Shown: positions 54,185 through 63,586, numbered from the stretch's first letter. The stretch is DNA of 64,000 nucleotides from Prevotella pallens ATCC 700821 (GCF_000220255.1 NZ_GL982513.1:1047291-1111290); one strand, 5' to 3'. Numbers and translations: made by a program. The notes: generated by a model from the letters alone, not told the origin.

Positions 54185-54550
54185 TTGTTCTTATATCACG
54201 CATTCATAAATATGAGCTTGGGAAAAAAGAAGTAGTTGCAATGGCTCTCATCTCTATATAACAAAATTATGAATAGTGTATTGTTTTTCAAACTCTTATA
54301 ATAATAATCAAATAAAAACAATGTAGAATAAAAGCATTTATATTCCTCATCTTAATAACTATCTATCAGGTATTATAACATAAATCCATAAGAGGTGTAA
54401 TTTGTTATGATATCTAATTTACATCTGATAGATATCTGAGACGAATGTGATAGATATCTGAAACGAGCGTGATAGACGTCTGAGAATGTGGTAACTAAAA
54501 TCTGAATCATTCTATTTGATTTATAAGCAAATTATTGGTATTGCTTACGG
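54185..54550 (-). repeat. Dispersed intergenic element, copy 2 (minus orientation)
   Basis: Read on the minus strand, this region follows copies 1 and 3: TTATAAATCAAATAGA, TTTTAGTTAC, the array, AGATATCATAACAAATTAC, TAATACCTGATAGAT, AAGATGAGGAATA, TTTATTCTACATTG, TTATTATAAGAGTTTG, AACAATACACTATTC and TTGCAACTACTTCTTTTTT. Identity is visibly lower than perfect, so the copies are old or under partial constraint. The borders are approximate. Confidence 0.78.
54408..54503 (-). repeat. AGATATCT array, copy at 54.4 kb
   Basis: Cores begin at 54408 (TGATATCT), 54430, 54452, 54474 (AGACGTCT) and, degenerate, 54496 (TAAAATCT), always 22 bp apart. The spacers GAGACGAATGTGAT and GAAACGAGCGTGAT are the reverse complement of the spacer type in the plus-oriented copies. 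Confidence 0.92.
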
Positions 54551-54603
54551 TTTTTTCTTATATTTTGCTTTTACAATGTAAAATATTGACTATTAACAAA
54601 TAG

Positions 54604-54726
54604 ATGGTTGAACTATTGAAATGGTTGTGGAAAATATTTGTATACATTTTGTTATGTTTTAGTTATAAAGTAGAGTGTTACGATAAGTTTTCTACTGCGA
54701 ATATTCCTTTTGCATACTATTTATGA
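54604..54726 (+). CDS. Possible 40-residue hydrophobic small protein
   Basis: An ATG-started frame encodes MVELLKWLWKIFVYILLCF followed by a polar, Tyr-containing tail. One hydrophobic, Trp-rich helix with a Lys on each side would suit a small membrane protein or a type I-toxin-like peptide. No promoter box or Shine-Dalgarno site is clear, and the frame could be chance in A+T-rich DNA. It ends just before the ispH terminator. Confidence 0.2.
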   Translation: MVELLKWLWKIFVYILLCFSYKVECYDKFSTANIPFAYYL

Positions 54727-54740
54727 GATACAAACTAAAA

Positions 54741-54776
54741 CCACTCGTGATAATGGTTATGTTATATCACGAGTGG
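54741..54776 (-). terminator. Terminator of the alpha-2-macroglobulin/ispH unit
   Basis: CCACTCGTGATA (54741-54752) is perfectly complementary to TATCACGAGTGG (54765-54776). On the minus strand the stem is followed by TTTTAGTTT. It lies 60 bases after the ispH stop. Confidence 0.85.
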
Positions 54777-54836
54777 AATATAAGTATTTTCTAGGTGCGT
54801 ATGAACAAACTGTGAAATATGTAGCAGGCTGCAAAC

Positions 54837-55772
54837 TTAGTTTTCGTTTGTTTGCCGGAGTATCTCATCGCGGCATTCTTCCATTAGCCATTTCGGAGTG
54901 CTAGTAGCTCCACAGATTCCAACAGTGTGTACATTTTTAAACCATTCCATGTCTATCTCGTCAGCACTTTCTACCTGATGCGAGTTGGGATTCACGCTTA
55001 GACATTCGTGGAACAACACTTTGCCGTTAGAACTTTTACGCCCAGCAACGAAGAGAACAAGGTCGTGCTTTGCTGCAAACTGTGAAATGTTTGGCATTCG
55101 GTTGGCAACTTGTCTACAGATAGTATCGAAGCTACGAAATTTAGCATCCTTAGATATGTGTTGCTGTATATATTTTATAATGCGATGAAACTCGTCTAAA
55201 CTCTTTGTAGTCTGTGAATAGAGGTAGATATTGTGATTAAAGTCGAGTTGTTGTACATCTTCGAACTTCTCTATCACTATGGCATGACTATGAGTTTGAC
55301 CTACCAAGCCTAATACTTCGGCATGTCCAGGCTTACCAAATATGACTATCTGTGATGTATTAGCCTTTTCTTCATTTTTCAGTTCCACTTCTAAATCAAC
55401 CCTCTTTAGCTTGTTTGTAACATTATTGCCATCTTTTTCGTATTGATTTTTTATGCGTTGTTGAAGTGCTAACACGACGGGACAAGTTGCATCTATAATT
55501 TCTATATTGTTCTTTCGCGCCAATTCGTAAGTTTCGGGGGGCTCACCATGAGCTCGTAGCAACACTGTTGCATTGTGAAGTTCGCGCAATTGGTCGTGGT
55601 TGATGGTAGTTAAACCACGATTAGTAAGCCTTTCCACTTCCATACTGTTGTGTACTATATCGCCAAGACAATACAATTGTCTCCCTTTTTTCAGTTCTTC
55701 TTCAGCTTTTTTTATGGCAGTTGTAACTCCGAAGCAGAAGCCACTGCCTTCATCTATCTCAATTTGAAGCAT
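54837..55772 (-). CDS. ispH: 4-hydroxy-3-methylbut-2-enyl diphosphate reductase IspH
   Basis: IspH makes IPP and DMAPP in the last step of the MEP isoprenoid route, using a 4Fe-4S cluster. The 311-residue protein has GSGFCFGVTTAIKKAEE (Cys13), LLRAHGEPPE, ATCPVV (Cys97), YSQTTKSLDEF and FDTICRQVANR, which gives the third Cys, then VGICGATSTPKWLMEE. It starts 14 bases inside the end of the alpha-2-macroglobulin gene, so it depends on translation or transcription through that gene unless an internal promoter exists. Confidence 0.96.
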   Translation of the reverse strand: MLQIEIDEGSGFCFGVTTAIKKAEEELKKGRQLYCLGDIVHNSMEVERLTNRGLTTINHDQLRELHNATVLLRAHGEPPETYELARKNNIEIIDATCPVVLALQQRIKNQYEKDGNNVTNKLKRVDLEVELKNEEKANTSQIVIFGKPGHAEVLGLVGQTHSHAIVIEKFEDVQQLDFNHNIYLYSQTTKSLDEFHRIIKYIQQHISKDAKFRSFDTICRQVANRMPNISQFAAKHDLVLFVAGRKSSNGKVLFHECLSVNPNSHQVESADEIDMEWFKNVHTVGICGATSTPKWLMEECRDEILRQTNEN

Positions 55773-58700
55773 TGTTATTATTCACTTTTATTTTAATAGC
55801 CCCTTCTCTGCCTGTATATTCAGGGGCATAAGCACATTGTGCTGTACATGTTCCCGATTGATAAATACCCTCACGGTCTACAAAATACTCTGTTTCCACG
55901 ATGTGAGTTCCCTTTGCCATCATATCGAAATAATAGTTTGTGCAGTAATCTTTTGGTGCTATGTAGTAGCTGCCTTCTTGGTATCCACTGGTTTGTGCTA
56001 CGGGTTCAAGGCACGCAGGACGTTTGTCGGATACCTGAACAAAATCGTAATCACGGTCTGCCACAATTGTAATACGTATCACAAGTTTGTCGCCAACCTT
56101 TGCCTGAACGACATCTTTTGTATTGTTGTTGCTTTTTCGTACAAACAATTCGCGCTTTATGGTTAGTCCTGCATTGCTTGCCTTTATCTCTGTAACAGGC
56201 TGGAAGAACTGTGCATACACTGCCCCCCAACTTGTTCCGCTGCTTGTTTTCTCTACGGTGAGCGTGTTTGCAACTTCTACTCCGTCATTTGCATTATGCG
56301 AATTAACTGCCACAGGCTGTGTTACCTTCACATATCCCAAACCTGCAGTAACTTTTGGAAGTTCCATAACCTTTCCATCGAGTTTTAAAATGCTTGCTTC
56401 GCCATTGTCCATTGTCCACTGACCGTTATTCATAAATGCCCAAATAGCGTCTACAGAATTCACTGGCGTATCCCACGCTTGTGTACGTTTCGACTGTAAA
56501 AGCCAACGTTGTAAGTCTTCAATAGTCTGCTTGTTGTCTGGAGCTATTGTCTTGAACGCTTCTATTGCCGCAACTTGCGTTGGTATCTTATAATCGAACC
56601 AACTGTAATAAGCTTTCTTTGTATCGAAATATCTGCCCATTTCTTCCTTGTAAACAGTATATTCCTTGATGCTTTGCAAGTATTCCTTAGCCTTTAGTGT
56701 CTGTTGGTACTGCTGCAAGATAACCGCCGTATTAGCCTTGCCATATATCGTTAAATCTACAGGCTTCTTTGCTAACAGGTCGATAAGATAGGTTATATCT
56801 GCTGTTGTCTTGCGTTTTGCCAATGCATTGCTGTACAAATAGTCGCAAAGCGCATCAGATGGGAAGATATTCTTATATCCTTTGCGTTGCAGACGCTTCA
56901 TCTCTGCAACACGTCCAGCCACTTCTTTGTCTAAGAAAGCAAATGCAAAACGTAGCATATCTTCGGTTTTCTCATCTTTTTCGCCCATCAATACGTTCAA
57001 GCGGGTCAGGGTTTTCACCACTTCAATCGTCATATAGAAGCTACCTGGCATATTCTCCCACCAAGAGAAAGAACCATCTGGGTTTTGTAATTCAGTTAGT
57101 GCTTCAATAGTAGACGACAAGTTGTACTTTATCTGATTCTCGTCGAAGAAACGCACAAGCATTTGTTTCTGCTCTCTTTCGTTCTTTGCTTCCATTACCC
57201 AAGGTGTTTCTTTAAGAGCAAACTCTTTCAAGTCTTGGTTCTTTTCTAACGCTGACATCAATGAGGTTTCACTTCCTTGTTCGCTTCTCCAGCTTTCAAT
57301 AGTTTGTCGTATCTTAGGTGATGTCTTTAAAACTTTACTTGCTAAGCTGTTGGCATAGTAAGCTGACACCAAGCTAATAGCGTTATGCTCAGTCGCATCT
57401 GCAACAAATGGCAAGGCTTGTATCATCAACCAATTTGGATTATTGGTGTATTCAATCGTCAATCGTTGATCTGTGGTGTTTGTTGGGAACAGTTTTGTAA
57501 GGTCAATACTCTTCTCTCCTGCCTTGTTTTGCGTAAACGGATAAGTGTTTACTATGTATTCGCGATTTGGAAGTACTGCCAAATATTGCTGTTCTCCGTC
57601 AGAATAATCATCGCCACTGGCTATGATGCGCACAATAAGTATACCATCGTTGGCAACAGAGAGTTTATTAGCACCTTCTTCCGACAGCAAACTTGCTAAT
57701 GAGAACGTTGCCGTTGTTGTTCCGTTCGCCTCTAAAGCGTAGTCTTTGCTTTCGGTGTAGAGAATCTTCTCAGTTTCAGCATCAAGTATTTCCATAGTAG
57801 CCTTGCCATTGACAGCTTTATCTGACGAATTAAAAATACGTGTTGAGAGCATCGCTTCGTCGCCCATACGAACAAAACGAGGCATATTGGGCTGCACCAT
57901 TACAGTCTTTTTAGCTACCACTTCGTCGGTTAGCATACCATAATTTATATCCTTATCGTGTGCAAGACCGATGAAGCGCCAGGTAGTAAGACTTCCTGGT
58001 AACGTGAATTTAATGCTTACATTTCCGTTGGTATCAGTGTTCAGACGTGGATAAAAGAATGCTGTCTCATTAAGATTTTCACGCAATTGGACATTATTAG
58101 AACCTCTTTTTCCAGAGACAGAGGCAGAGTCGGCAACAGCATAGTCTACATCAGCCTCCTCACGAACATCTCTATCCTCTTTTATAACGGGAGCAGTGAA
58201 CTTAATAGTGCTTCTTTCAGCCTTTACTCCTGGAGCATTACCTTGTAGCGTTTCATTTAGTTTCATAGGTTCCATCTTTGCAAATTCCTTTGTTTCTGCT
58301 GCAAAACGAGTCCCTCGAATGAATAGTTGATTAGAACTTAAACCATTTACAAAGCGTGCATCGAATCTTGCAAGAGATAGTGAAGATTCAGTTAACGACT
58401 TGTAGTTTGCTACTTTATAGAAGTCTAAGACTGGGAAATTGAAGCTGCTCCACTCTATATAAGCTGGAAGATTATTAGTGTACGAAGAAGAAAAGTCCCA
58501 CAAGTGCTCTGCAATTTGGTCAAGACTCTTGTCGTAAAGTGTTGCCATAAGCTGCGCCTTTGCTGGTTTTCCGTCGGGATAGCATACATTAAGCGTCCAT
58601 TCTTCTTTCTGTCCAGGCAACAATAGATTACGGAAGGTAGTCCATTTCACGTTCAGATGTCTGTCGGGCATAGGGCGTCCGATGTTCTCATTATGCGTGT

Positions 58701-61398
58701 ACAGATTGCCATTCTTTACCCATGCAAGATTCAAAACAATGCCATCGCCATACGCTTCCTTATATGTTAGCTTCCAAGTGGTAAGACTATTGCTTTGATT
58801 AATAGCCCCGCTGTCGATCACTTTATCACCAGAGAAGATGGAATAAACAATGTGTTGGTCGGCATCTGTAGCACCAAATTGCACATAAACAGGCTTTCCA
58901 TCACTTGGGAACTCGTTTCCGCTTATATAGAACCAATCGTGTGTCTCTACAACAGGACGCTTGTCGTCCATTGAGAACACTACAAATTCTTGCTCTAATG
59001 TATCTTTTTCACAAATAGCTTGTAACATATAATGACCTGACTGTAATGGTTTCAGATCTACAACCTTATTAGCTTCTACTGTTGTATACTTGCTAAACGA
59101 TGGAGTTTTACTCTTATAAGATGCTATAGCATAGCGCACGTTTCCGTCAATAGCCGTACCTGCAGCATTCAGATAAGAGAACTTAATCTGGCGTAAACTA
59201 TCTTTCAACACTTTGTCGGGCATATCGCTTGTTAGCATTGTGGGCTTTGTACCTAATGGTAGCGATGTACTTGCAGAGCGGGTCTCGCCTGCAAGGTCGG
59301 TAACATCGGCATCTACATCGAAGCTGTAAAATCTTGCTGACTGCCAATTGCTGCGCTTTCTTGTCTTCTTACTATTCTTTTCGTCAGGGAATATAAAGGG
59401 TAATGTGATTTCGAAGTCGCCCTTTTCGTCGGTTACGGCTTTACCTTCGTAAACCAAATCCTCGTTTTCTGTATCATACCAACACCATAATGCGGCACGA
59501 CGATTGACAGTGTACAGAACATTTGCACCTTGAACAGGCATACCCGAATAAGTTTTTGCATGTCCTTTCAGTTTGATGGTATCGCCAATAGCGTATTTTT
59601 CTTTATATTCGTCTACATCTACCGTGAATGTAGGACGCTTATATTCTTCTACTTTAAAGTTCACAAAGCCACTTCTATCACTATTTGCATAGATAGCGAA
59701 GTCGCCTGTAAGTAAGTTTTTAGGTAGTTCGAAATCAGCAGAAGCAGTACCAAACTCATCTGTAACAACCTCTTTCGAAGTTATATCTTCATCGTTTGCG
59801 TCTCTTAATATTAGACTTACACTTTTATTTGCAAGCGCTTTACTCTTCAAAGTCTTATTATCTTGACTATAAGCAACGACCGAAGCATGCACAGTTTGTC
59901 CAGGACGATAAATTTCTCTATCGGTAAATAGGTCGTAAATCTCTTCATACGGAGTTGTAATCTCATATTCATAGTTTGTTCTAAGACTAGAGCTAGGGCA
60001 TGCTTTGTCGGTATTTGTAGACACATACACCTCGTCTGGAACACCATTGGAATAACTGTAGTAAGCTTCTCCGTGTGCATTGGTCTCAACAAATTTTACA
60101 GTGGCTGGCTTGCCGTAGGGACCTTCTATTGTTAGTTTTATCTTTGCATTCGGCACAGGTTGTCCTGTTGTTGAATTAACCACGACATATCGTACCTTAG
60201 AATTTGGCTGTTTTTCTGCAATTAGATATAGGTTGGTAACATAATACAGCTCATATTGTGGAGCTAATTGCTTGTTTGATGAGGTCAGTTCCAACAAATA
60301 AACACCCTCCTCTAAGCTTGGAATTTGTAGTGAGTCTTCGATTTCCTCGTAAGGAGCATACGATGGATAATTACGCTTGACAATTTTCGTGGTAGCAGGC
60401 TGTAGTTTTGCTTTTATCTTTGCTAAATCTGGGCGATAGCTAGGGGTTAATTTGTTATCGCCCGTCAGTGTTGTGCGTGTTATTTTCAACGTCAAGTCGT
60501 TGATATTCCTTACTTTAATGTTTTCTATAGTCTGTTCTTTATGAGGTATACTTACATTATTTTCAGTCCACATCTTAAACATTGGCGCAGTGAGGCGTTC
60601 ATGTTCGTTGCGCAGATAGTTTAATTCTTCCCATGTTCCCCAACGTTTCACGGCATCGTCTATATATTCGATTCGCTGTTTTGCACTAATTTCTTCAGCA
60701 TTAACCAAATACCTATACTTCGCTACAGCCACACTCCCACATACAGGTAAATCGCCGTAACGCGCTATAAGCGAGTCTAAGGCTGCCTTGTCGTTAGCGT
60801 CTTCCACATTCAGATAAGCACTGTAACACGCTGCTTCGCGGTTGCCGACAGACGTATAATATTTATCTGCCTTATTATATTGTCCAGATTCGAACGCAAT
60901 AACGTGTAGAAGGTCGTTCTTAAATATGGCATCGTTCTTTCCACCTTTTATCAATGGGGCATATTTACTATATTGTACGTCTGCCAACAAGGCTGGATTA
61001 GCCATTGCTTTATCGAAGTAAATGGTGCTCGAATTATCTTCGGCATCGTCTCTATCGAAGAGTTTGCCCAACGCACAGCAGTAAACGGCGTGCAATACCT
61101 TATCTGTTTTCTCTGTTTTATCACAGAGTTCCTTCAGGCGAGCCTTTTCCGTATCAACCGAATCGGGCGATATTTGTGTCTGCAAACTTGAGGTCAGCAA
61201 CTCAGCTGCTAACAAGTTACCGTACGATTTCTCTTTTTGCGCCTTGCTAACAATCTTCTTTAAAACAGCTAATTGTGTTTTGGGCAGATCTTTACCCCGT
61301 GCTACGTCTACTTGTTTCCACAATTCGCCGTAGCTCTGTGCAAACAGATTGAATGACACCATAAATAATAATGTAAGTACAGTTAATAGTTTTCTCAT
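55759..61398 (-). CDS. Bacterial alpha-2-macroglobulin family protein without thioester
   Basis: This 1879-residue exported protein has a type I signal peptide (MRKLLTVLTLLFMVSF then NLFAQ), a region of MG-type beta domains with DREIYRPGQTVHASV near 490, the TWRFIGLAHD segment (the usual A2M motif is TWR-like) near 1130, and a helical toroid domain with NPDGSFSWWENM. Where thioester-type members have a C-x-E-Q, this one has FVADATEHNAISLVSAYYAN with no Cys, so it probably does not trap proteases covalently. A TONB-like or lipoprotein anchor is not seen. The C-terminal region carries an NGQWTMDNGE string of repeat-like origin. The gene overlaps ispH by 14 bases. Confidence 0.93.
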   Translation of the reverse strand: MRKLLTVLTLLFMVSFNLFAQSYGELWKQVDVARGKDLPKTQLAVLKKIVSKAQKEKSYGNLLAAELLTSSLQTQISPDSVDTEKARLKELCDKTEKTDKVLHAVYCCALGKLFDRDDAEDNSSTIYFDKAMANPALLADVQYSKYAPLIKGGKNDAIFKNDLLHVIAFESGQYNKADKYYTSVGNREAACYSAYLNVEDANDKAALDSLIARYGDLPVCGSVAVAKYRYLVNAEEISAKQRIEYIDDAVKRWGTWEELNYLRNEHERLTAPMFKMWTENNVSIPHKEQTIENIKVRNINDLTLKITRTTLTGDNKLTPSYRPDLAKIKAKLQPATTKIVKRNYPSYAPYEEIEDSLQIPSLEEGVYLLELTSSNKQLAPQYELYYVTNLYLIAEKQPNSKVRYVVVNSTTGQPVPNAKIKLTIEGPYGKPATVKFVETNAHGEAYYSYSNGVPDEVYVSTNTDKACPSSSLRTNYEYEITTPYEEIYDLFTDREIYRPGQTVHASVVAYSQDNKTLKSKALANKSVSLILRDANDEDITSKEVVTDEFGTASADFELPKNLLTGDFAIYANSDRSGFVNFKVEEYKRPTFTVDVDEYKEKYAIGDTIKLKGHAKTYSGMPVQGANVLYTVNRRAALWCWYDTENEDLVYEGKAVTDEKGDFEITLPFIFPDEKNSKKTRKRSNWQSARFYSFDVDADVTDLAGETRSASTSLPLGTKPTMLTSDMPDKVLKDSLRQIKFSYLNAAGTAIDGNVRYAIASYKSKTPSFSKYTTVEANKVVDLKPLQSGHYMLQAICEKDTLEQEFVVFSMDDKRPVVETHDWFYISGNEFPSDGKPVYVQFGATDADQHIVYSIFSGDKVIDSGAINQSNSLTTWKLTYKEAYGDGIVLNLAWVKNGNLYTHNENIGRPMPDRHLNVKWTTFRNLLLPGQKEEWTLNVCYPDGKPAKAQLMATLYDKSLDQIAEHLWDFSSSYTNNLPAYIEWSSFNFPVLDFYKVANYKSLTESSLSLARFDARFVNGLSSNQLFIRGTRFAAETKEFAKMEPMKLNETLQGNAPGVKAERSTIKFTAPVIKEDRDVREEADVDYAVADSASVSGKRGSNNVQLRENLNETAFFYPRLNTDTNGNVSIKFTLPGSLTTWRFIGLAHDKDINYGMLTDEVVAKKTVMVQPNMPRFVRMGDEAMLSTRIFNSSDKAVNGKATMEILDAETEKILYTESKDYALEANGTTTATFSLASLLSEEGANKLSVANDGILIVRIIASGDDYSDGEQQYLAVLPNREYIVNTYPFTQNKAGEKSIDLTKLFPTNTTDQRLTIEYTNNPNWLMIQALPFVADATEHNAISLVSAYYANSLASKVLKTSPKIRQTIESWRSEQGSETSLMSALEKNQDLKEFALKETPWVMEAKNEREQKQMLVRFFDENQIKYNLSSTIEALTELQNPDGSFSWWENMPGSFYMTIEVVKTLTRLNVLMGEKDEKTEDMLRFAFAFLDKEVAGRVAEMKRLQRKGYKNIFPSDALCDYLYSNALAKRKTTADITYLIDLLAKKPVDLTIYGKANTAVILQQYQQTLKAKEYLQSIKEYTVYKEEMGRYFDTKKAYYSWFDYKIPTQVAAIEAFKTIAPDNKQTIEDLQRWLLQSKRTQAWDTPVNSVDAIWAFMNNGQWTMDNGEASILKLDGKVMELPKVTAGLGYVKVTQPVAVNSHNANDGVEVANTLTVEKTSSGTSWGAVYAQFFQPVTEIKASNAGLTIKRELFVRKSNNNTKDVVQAKVGDKLVIRITIVADRDYDFVQVSDKRPACLEPVAQTSGYQEGSYYIAPKDYCTNYYFDMMAKGTHIVETEYFVDREGIYQSGTCTAQCAYAPEYTGREGAIKIKVNNNNASN
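56400..56434 (-). repeat. Repeat-like NGQWTMDNGE coding insert in the macroglobulin gene
   Basis: The plus strand reads CCATTGTCCATTGTCCACTG, two copies of a CATTGTC-type 7-base unit and a variant. On the coding strand it gives NNGQWTMDNGE. I recall similar peptide strings from short repeats in other Bacteroidetes proteins. Confidence 0.45.
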
Positions 61399-61579
61399 AA
61401 CATCTTTCTTTTTAGAAATAATTGAAAAACAGGTGCAAACTGTTGTTTTGAATGATAAACGACTAATAAATCATATATCTACAACATCTTTTATTCTCAC
61501 TCTTTTGTAATCTTCTTTGCGTTTCGACTCATAATTTTATATGTTCATATACGGCAAAGATCCATTTCTTATAATAGCG

Positions 61580-61611
61580 CAAAGGTACAATTTTATCTTG
61601 GATAATGCGAA
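61580..61611 (-). promoter_or_regulatory. Putative promoter of the macroglobulin-ispH unit
   Basis: TACCTTTG (61587-61580, minus strand) fits TAnnTTTG; a TTCG (61611-61608) lies 20 bases upstream, one base off TTTG. The leader would be about 180 bases. Confidence 0.5.
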
Positions 61612-61659
61612 CAAAAGATATTTTTAGTAGTGTAGAAATACATTTTTAATTGTTTTTTA

Positions 61660-61667
61660 TATCTTTG
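61660..61667 (+). promoter_or_regulatory. Putative -7 box of the small membrane protein gene
   Basis: TATCTTTG fits the -7 pattern and lies about 70 bases before the preferred start (61740). No -33 box is clear. Confidence 0.42.
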
Positions 61668-61739
61668 CACATATAAAGTATCTCGCTTATGTTGTTGCAT
61701 TTTTGCAACGATAAAAAAGAAATAAATTATAATAAATAT

Positions 61740-62183
61740 ATGGTATATACAAACATTCTTCTAATTTTAGTTACAGTGCTGTGTGTAATATTATTGGCTA
61801 ATAGAACAAAAATACTGAAAAGAAAGTCAGAGAAGTACATAACTTCATTACCATACAAGCCTTTAGAGATTAATGAAGTGAAGAAACTCTATAGTAATGG
61901 CGAGCTTCTTTGTAGTGTAGGATACTTACATTACCAATTAGATTTTGCTAATGCTGTACAGAAAGAATATTTGGGAATATTCTTAGGTTATGCTATGAAT
62001 GCATCTGAGCCTATTGGTCGCATCTATATTTACGACAATCAGAATGTTCAACGTGGATATATAGACAATCAAACCGAACTCTACCATACACTGTCTGTTC
62101 GTAAGAAAGTTCCTGTATATGGTGTTTCGTTACACAATGCAAAAGATGGGTATAGTGGTGAGGTGTGTATTAGAATAAAATAA
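61740..62183 (+). CDS. Small membrane-anchored protein of unknown function
   Basis: From ATG 61740 the product has 147 residues: MVYTNILLILVTVLCVILL forms an N-terminal membrane helix, and the rest is soluble with SLPYKPLEINEVKKLYSNGE, GIFLGYAMNASEPIGRIYIYDN and VPVYGVSLHNAKDGYSGEV. An ATG at 61689 in the same frame would add 17 polar residues; the AT-rich stretch before 61740 is typical for Bacteroidetes starts, so I prefer the latter. No family is recognised. Confidence 0.68.
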   Translation: MVYTNILLILVTVLCVILLANRTKILKRKSEKYITSLPYKPLEINEVKKLYSNGELLCSVGYLHYQLDFANAVQKEYLGIFLGYAMNASEPIGRIYIYDNQNVQRGYIDNQTELYHTLSVRKKVPVYGVSLHNAKDGYSGEVCIRIK

Positions 62184-62404
62184 GAAAGTACGAAATGAGC
62201 TTTTAGTTTGCATTCTTCGAAGTGTCTCTATCTACTTCGTATTTAAAATAAAGATGTTTGTTTGGTGATAACACCTTTATGCATTGGTTAAGAATATTGG
62301 CTCCTGTCATCTTTTATTCTCATGCTCACATCTTGGTTGTCGTTATAGTCAACTGTATTGTTACGTCAGCATTATAAAGTCTATCAACTTGTTCAGCAAT
62401 AAAA

Positions 62405-62795
62405 CAGAATATGGACTCAGTAGTAAATAGATGAGAATGTTGAGTAGTAACTATTGTTTACTTACAAATTAAATAGACCCCCTCGTATTTTAGTTACTCT
62501 TTTTTTAGATATCTGTCACGTTCGTCTCAGATATCTGTCTCATTCGTCTCAGATATCTGTCAGTTGTAAATTAGATATCATAAAAAATTACCCCCTTTAT
62601 GAAAATATATCGTAATACTTGGAAGATGCTTATTCAGATGAGAATTATGAATACCTTTACTCTGCTGTGTTTTCATTAAAATGTTAGTATAAGTTACTGG
62701 CTAACAATAGTTATTAGGGTTTCATTATATAGGAGTAGAAGAGGTTGCAATCACCCTCTTTTATACTGAGACTTTTATGCAGTAAACGTATATGC
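62405..62795 (+). repeat. Dispersed intergenic element, copy 3 (plus orientation)
   Basis: Landmarks in the order of copies 1 and 2: CTCAGTAGTAAATAGATG, TTACTTACAAATTAAATAGA, TTTTAGTTAC, the array, AGATATCATAAAAAATTAC, GTAATACTTGGAAGATG, CAGATGAGAATTATG, TTACTCTGCTGTGTTTT, GTATAAGTTACTGG, TAACAATAGTTATT and GGTTGCAATCACCCTCTTTT. The borders are approximate. Confidence 0.8.
62507..62580 (+). repeat. AGATATCT array, copy at 62.5 kb
   Basis: Units begin at 62507, 62529, 62551 and 62573 (AGATATCA), exactly 22 bp apart. The spacers include GTCACGTTCGTCTC and GTCTCATTCGTCTC. Confidence 0.94.
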
Positions 62796-62860
62796 TTTTG
62801 AGTATGAAACTGGTACTTTGCTATGTTAAAACGAAATAGTTAATTCTATATGATAATATT

Positions 62861-62884
62861 CTTCCAAAATGGAAGTCTTTTTTT
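62861..62884 (+). terminator. Plus-strand terminator with no nearby plus-strand gene
   Basis: CTTCCA (62861-62866) and TGGAAG (62870-62875) form a stem with an AAA loop, followed by a run of seven T. The closest upstream plus-strand gene ends at 62183. Confidence 0.58.
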
Positions 62885-62929
62885 GTGTCTTTGTATGGCA
62901 TTATCTAACTTTTATAATAATACACGACT

Positions 62930-63586
62930 TCACATCTCAATATGATTATTGTCCTGTTCACTACACATATGTTTCACACTATACCTAAACTTATCAAAAC
63001 GATGGAAGCCCATATCTTCTACTCGTTGTTTGCTTTCGTCTTGCGCAATCTCCGTATTATAATAAGGTATAAATGGTAGACGAATAAGTGTTCTATCTGT
63101 ATATCCATTTTCAACAAGCCATTTTAAGTTGCTCGTAACTAATCTATTACTTTGTGTAGTATAGGTTTCATACGTTTGTTCGTTCATATCTTTTACATCA
63201 ACAATAAACTCTTTTATAAGCGGTGCAACCATTTCCAACTGCTTCAAAGGCACATTCAACGATGTTTCCAATATGATGCACCACTCGGGATTCATTATTT
63301 TTACAAACTCTTCTATGAATTTGCTGTGCAATAAAGGCTCGCCACCACCAAAGCAAATGCCTCCACCAGTTGCCACGAAATAAAGGTCGTCTATCTCTAC
63401 TTCGCTATAAAGCTCGCTCGGTGTAATGGCTCTTAATACACCATCGGGCGACAAGCATTGTGGATTCAGACAATACTTGCAATGCAACGGACAGCCATGA
63501 AAAGCCACAAGAGTAGTTACGCCCTCACCATCGGTGGTTAAACGGTGGCGATCGATGCCGATTATGGGTGCCTTTACTTCTTGCAT
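62930..63586 (-). CDS. Radical SAM protein, activating-enzyme-like
   Basis: The 218-residue protein has the radical SAM cluster motif HGCPLHCKYCLNP (Cys32, 36 and 39) after an IGIDRHRLTTDGEGV start, and the GGGEPLL motif for SAM binding. The layout resembles pyruvate formate-lyase and related activating enzymes, although no glycyl-radical enzyme is encoded in the window. It overlaps the gene upstream by 13 bases. Activity on a neighbouring protein is possible but not shown. Confidence 0.87.
   Translation of the reverse strand: MQEVKAPIIGIDRHRLTTDGEGVTTLVAFHGCPLHCKYCLNPQCLSPDGVLRAITPSELYSEVEIDDLYFVATGGGICFGGGEPLLHSKFIEEFVKIMNPEWCIILETSLNVPLKQLEMVAPLIKEFIVDVKDMNEQTYETYTTQSNRLVTSNLKWLVENGYTDRTLIRLPFIPYYNTEIAQDESKQRVEDMGFHRFDKFRYSVKHMCSEQDNNHIEM

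Larger units (their letters stand above)
54042..54836. other. 795-base intergenic region between convergent genes
   Basis: Holds the flavodoxin-unit terminator, copy 2 of the long dispersed element in minus orientation with its AGATATCT array, a 40-codon ORF (54604-54726) and the ispH terminator (54741-54776). Confidence 0.72.
61399..61739. other. 341-base divergent region upstream of the macroglobulin gene
   Basis: Holds the minus-strand promoter candidate at 61580-61611, the plus-strand TATCTTTG box at 61660-61667 and a small inverted repeat GTTGCA/TGCAAC at 61692-61707. Nothing else is recognised. Confidence 0.65.
62184..62929. other. 746-base intergenic region between convergent genes
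   Basis: Copy 3 of the long dispersed element with its array covers about 62405-62795, and a hairpin with a T run lies at 62861-62884. Otherwise nothing is recognised. Confidence 0.72.
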
